Source: Neisseria leonii
GTDB taxonomy: Bacteria; Pseudomonadota; Gammaproteobacteria; Burkholderiales; Neisseriaceae
Assembly: GCF_028776105.2 (NCBI RefSeq)
Contig: NZ_CP145606.1
Coordinates: 434,001 to 498,000, forward strand
Direction: 5' to 3'
Length of the DNA stretch: 64,000 bases
Part shown: positions 63,133-64,000 of the stretch, piece after piece
Layout: every line of letters begins with the position of its first letter
Numbering within the stretch: position 1 is the first letter of the stretch
Translations under genes and position numbers: made by a program
Notes under the pieces: model-generated
Database searches by the model: none
What the model was told of the DNA's origin: nothing
What the model saw: only the letters and a program-made list of their open reading frames with translations

Positions 63133-64000
63133 ATGAAACTGCAAGTTTTATCCGCCCTGATTGCTTCTGCCTTTGTGCTGGCCGCCTGCGGTGAAAAGGC
63201 ACAGACGGTTCCGCCCGCGCCGGTTGCCGTAGCGGCTTCTTCCGCACCGGCGGCATCTGCGCCCCAGGGTGAATTGCCGGTGATGGATGCCGTGCTGACT
63301 CAGGCACCGGATGTGCCGCCCGCCATCGACCGCGACTATCCGGCCAAAGTGGTGGTAAAAATCGAAGTGGTGGAAAAAGTGATGGAGATGGCCGACGGGG
63401 TCGAATACAAATATTGGACGTTCGGCGGCGATGTACCGGGGCAGTTTATCCGTGTGCGCGAGGGCGACACGGTGGAAGTGCAGTTTTCCAATCACCCCTC
63501 TTCGACGGTGCCGCACAATATCGACTTCCATTCGGCCACAGGCCCCGGCGGTGGTGCGGAGTCGAGCTTTACCGCACCCGGCCATACTTCGACATTCAGC
63601 TTCAAAGTGCTGAATCCGGGGCTGTATGTGTATCACTGTGCCACCGCGCCGGTGGGAATGCATATTGCCAACGGTATGTACGGCCTGATTCTGGTCGAAC
63701 CTAAGGAAGGGCTGCCCAAAGCCGATAAAGAGTTTTACGTGATGCAGGGCGATTTCTATACCAAAGGGGCATACGGCGAGCGCGGTTTGCAGCCTTTCGA
63801 TATGAATAAAGCGATTAAGGAGCAGCCCGATTATGTCGTATTCAACGGCCGTGTCGGTTCGATGCTGGGCGATAAGGCCTTAAAGGCCGAAGTGGGCGAA
63901 ACCGTGCGTATGTATGTGGGTAACGGCGGTCCGAACTTGGTTTCTTCGTTCCACGTCATCGGCGAGATTTTCGATAAGGTATATATTGAAGGCGGTTCGG
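63133..64000 (+). CDS. aniA: Copper nitrite reductase AniA, 3' truncated by the window
   Basis: The outer-membrane-anchored two-domain cupredoxin nitrite reductase that makes NO from nitrite. The lipobox is FVLAAC (Cys19), followed by an Ala/Pro-rich linker. Copper ligands visible: His128 and His133 (HNIDFH), His168-Cys169 (YHC), His177 and Met182 (GMHIANGM). These equal AniA His94, His99, His134, Cys135, His143 and Met148 with a constant offset, so type 1 and part of the type 2 copper sites are intact. 289 codons are in view of a family length near 390; the gene runs off the window. AAGGAAACC precedes the ATG. Confidence 0.97.
   Translation, partial: MKLQVLSALIASAFVLAACGEKAQTVPPAPVAVAASSAPAASAPQGELPVMDAVLTQAPDVPPAIDRDYPAKVVVKIEVVEKVMEMADGVEYKYWTFGGDVPGQFIRVREGDTVEVQFSNHPSSTVPHNIDFHSATGPGGGAESSFTAPGHTSTFSFKVLNPGLYVYHCATAPVGMHIANGMYGLILVEPKEGLPKADKEFYVMQGDFYTKGAYGERGLQPFDMNKAIKEQPDYVVFNGRVGSMLGDKALKAEVGETVRMYVGNGGPNLVSSFHVIGEIFDKVYIEGGS

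Overview
The window is a GC-rich stretch of a Neisseria chromosome, most likely a commensal species. The strongest evidence is the very frequent 12-bp DNA uptake sequence AGGCCGTCTGAA (AG-DUS dialect). It occurs singly and as inverted pairs that form transcription terminators. Only a few copies are the AT-variant typical of the meningococcus/gonococcus group. The gene content fits Neisseria: AniA nitrite reductase beside a single-subunit quinol NO reductase, a Mip lipoprotein, luxS-mtn-recR, and glnB-amtB. Nearly all of the window is core metabolic chromosome. I see no prophage, transposase, CRISPR array or toxin island.

Layout. 0-11 kb: 3' part of gcvT, two small lipoproteins, gcvH, an aspartate/glutamate racemase, tag, ilvE (-), two transporters, lpxH and gcvP. 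The glycine cleavage system is therefore split: T and H lie together and P lies 6 kb away. 11-20 kb: tRNA-Ser(GGA), a class V aminotransferase, lysC, pepN, mdh, a DUF3149 peptide, a PfkB sugar kinase and Mip. 20-33 kb: an acetyl-CoA hydrolase/CoA-transferase, pntA-ABM-pntB transhydrogenase, purL, argF with a TauE/SafE permease, hemF, a Bcp peroxiredoxin and RidA. 33-43 kb: a YbaK deacylase, an EamA permease, a metallophosphoesterase, a DUF971 gene with ubiE, ybeD-lipB-lipA, lon and HU. 43-54 kb: rlmJ, glnB-amtB, a polyamine-binding lipoprotein, alaS, ETF-ubiquinone oxidoreductase and folA. 54-64 kb: twin tRNA-Ser(UGA), yaaA, purE, a CpoB-like lipoprotein, an O-methyltransferase, DUF3460, luxS-mtn-recR, an RsiV-like protein, norB and the 5' part of aniA.

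Genes that work together: GcvT/H/P need lipoylated GcvH, and LipA/LipB are encoded at 38-40 kb. LuxS and Mtn share the activated-methyl cycle and AI-2 synthesis. AniA and NorB form a truncated denitrification pathway (nitrite to NO to N2O); a perfect FNR box precedes aniA and an NsrR-like palindrome precedes norB.

Most notable observations: (1) about 40 bp inside the MFS transporter gene (5842-5881) matches the end of the Illumina TruSeq adapter plus a poly-A run in exact register, so it is probably an assembly artefact and not a phase-variable tract; (2) a family of GTCGGAT/ATCCGAC palindromes fills the larger intergenic gaps, sometimes as 117-150 bp units with GTAGGTCGGAT ends; (3) a 241-bp tandem duplication includes the 3' end of folA; (4) pntA and glnB share a near-identical upstream motif; (5) DUS copies supply stop codons for several genes. 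I did not find a clearly new multi-gene system.
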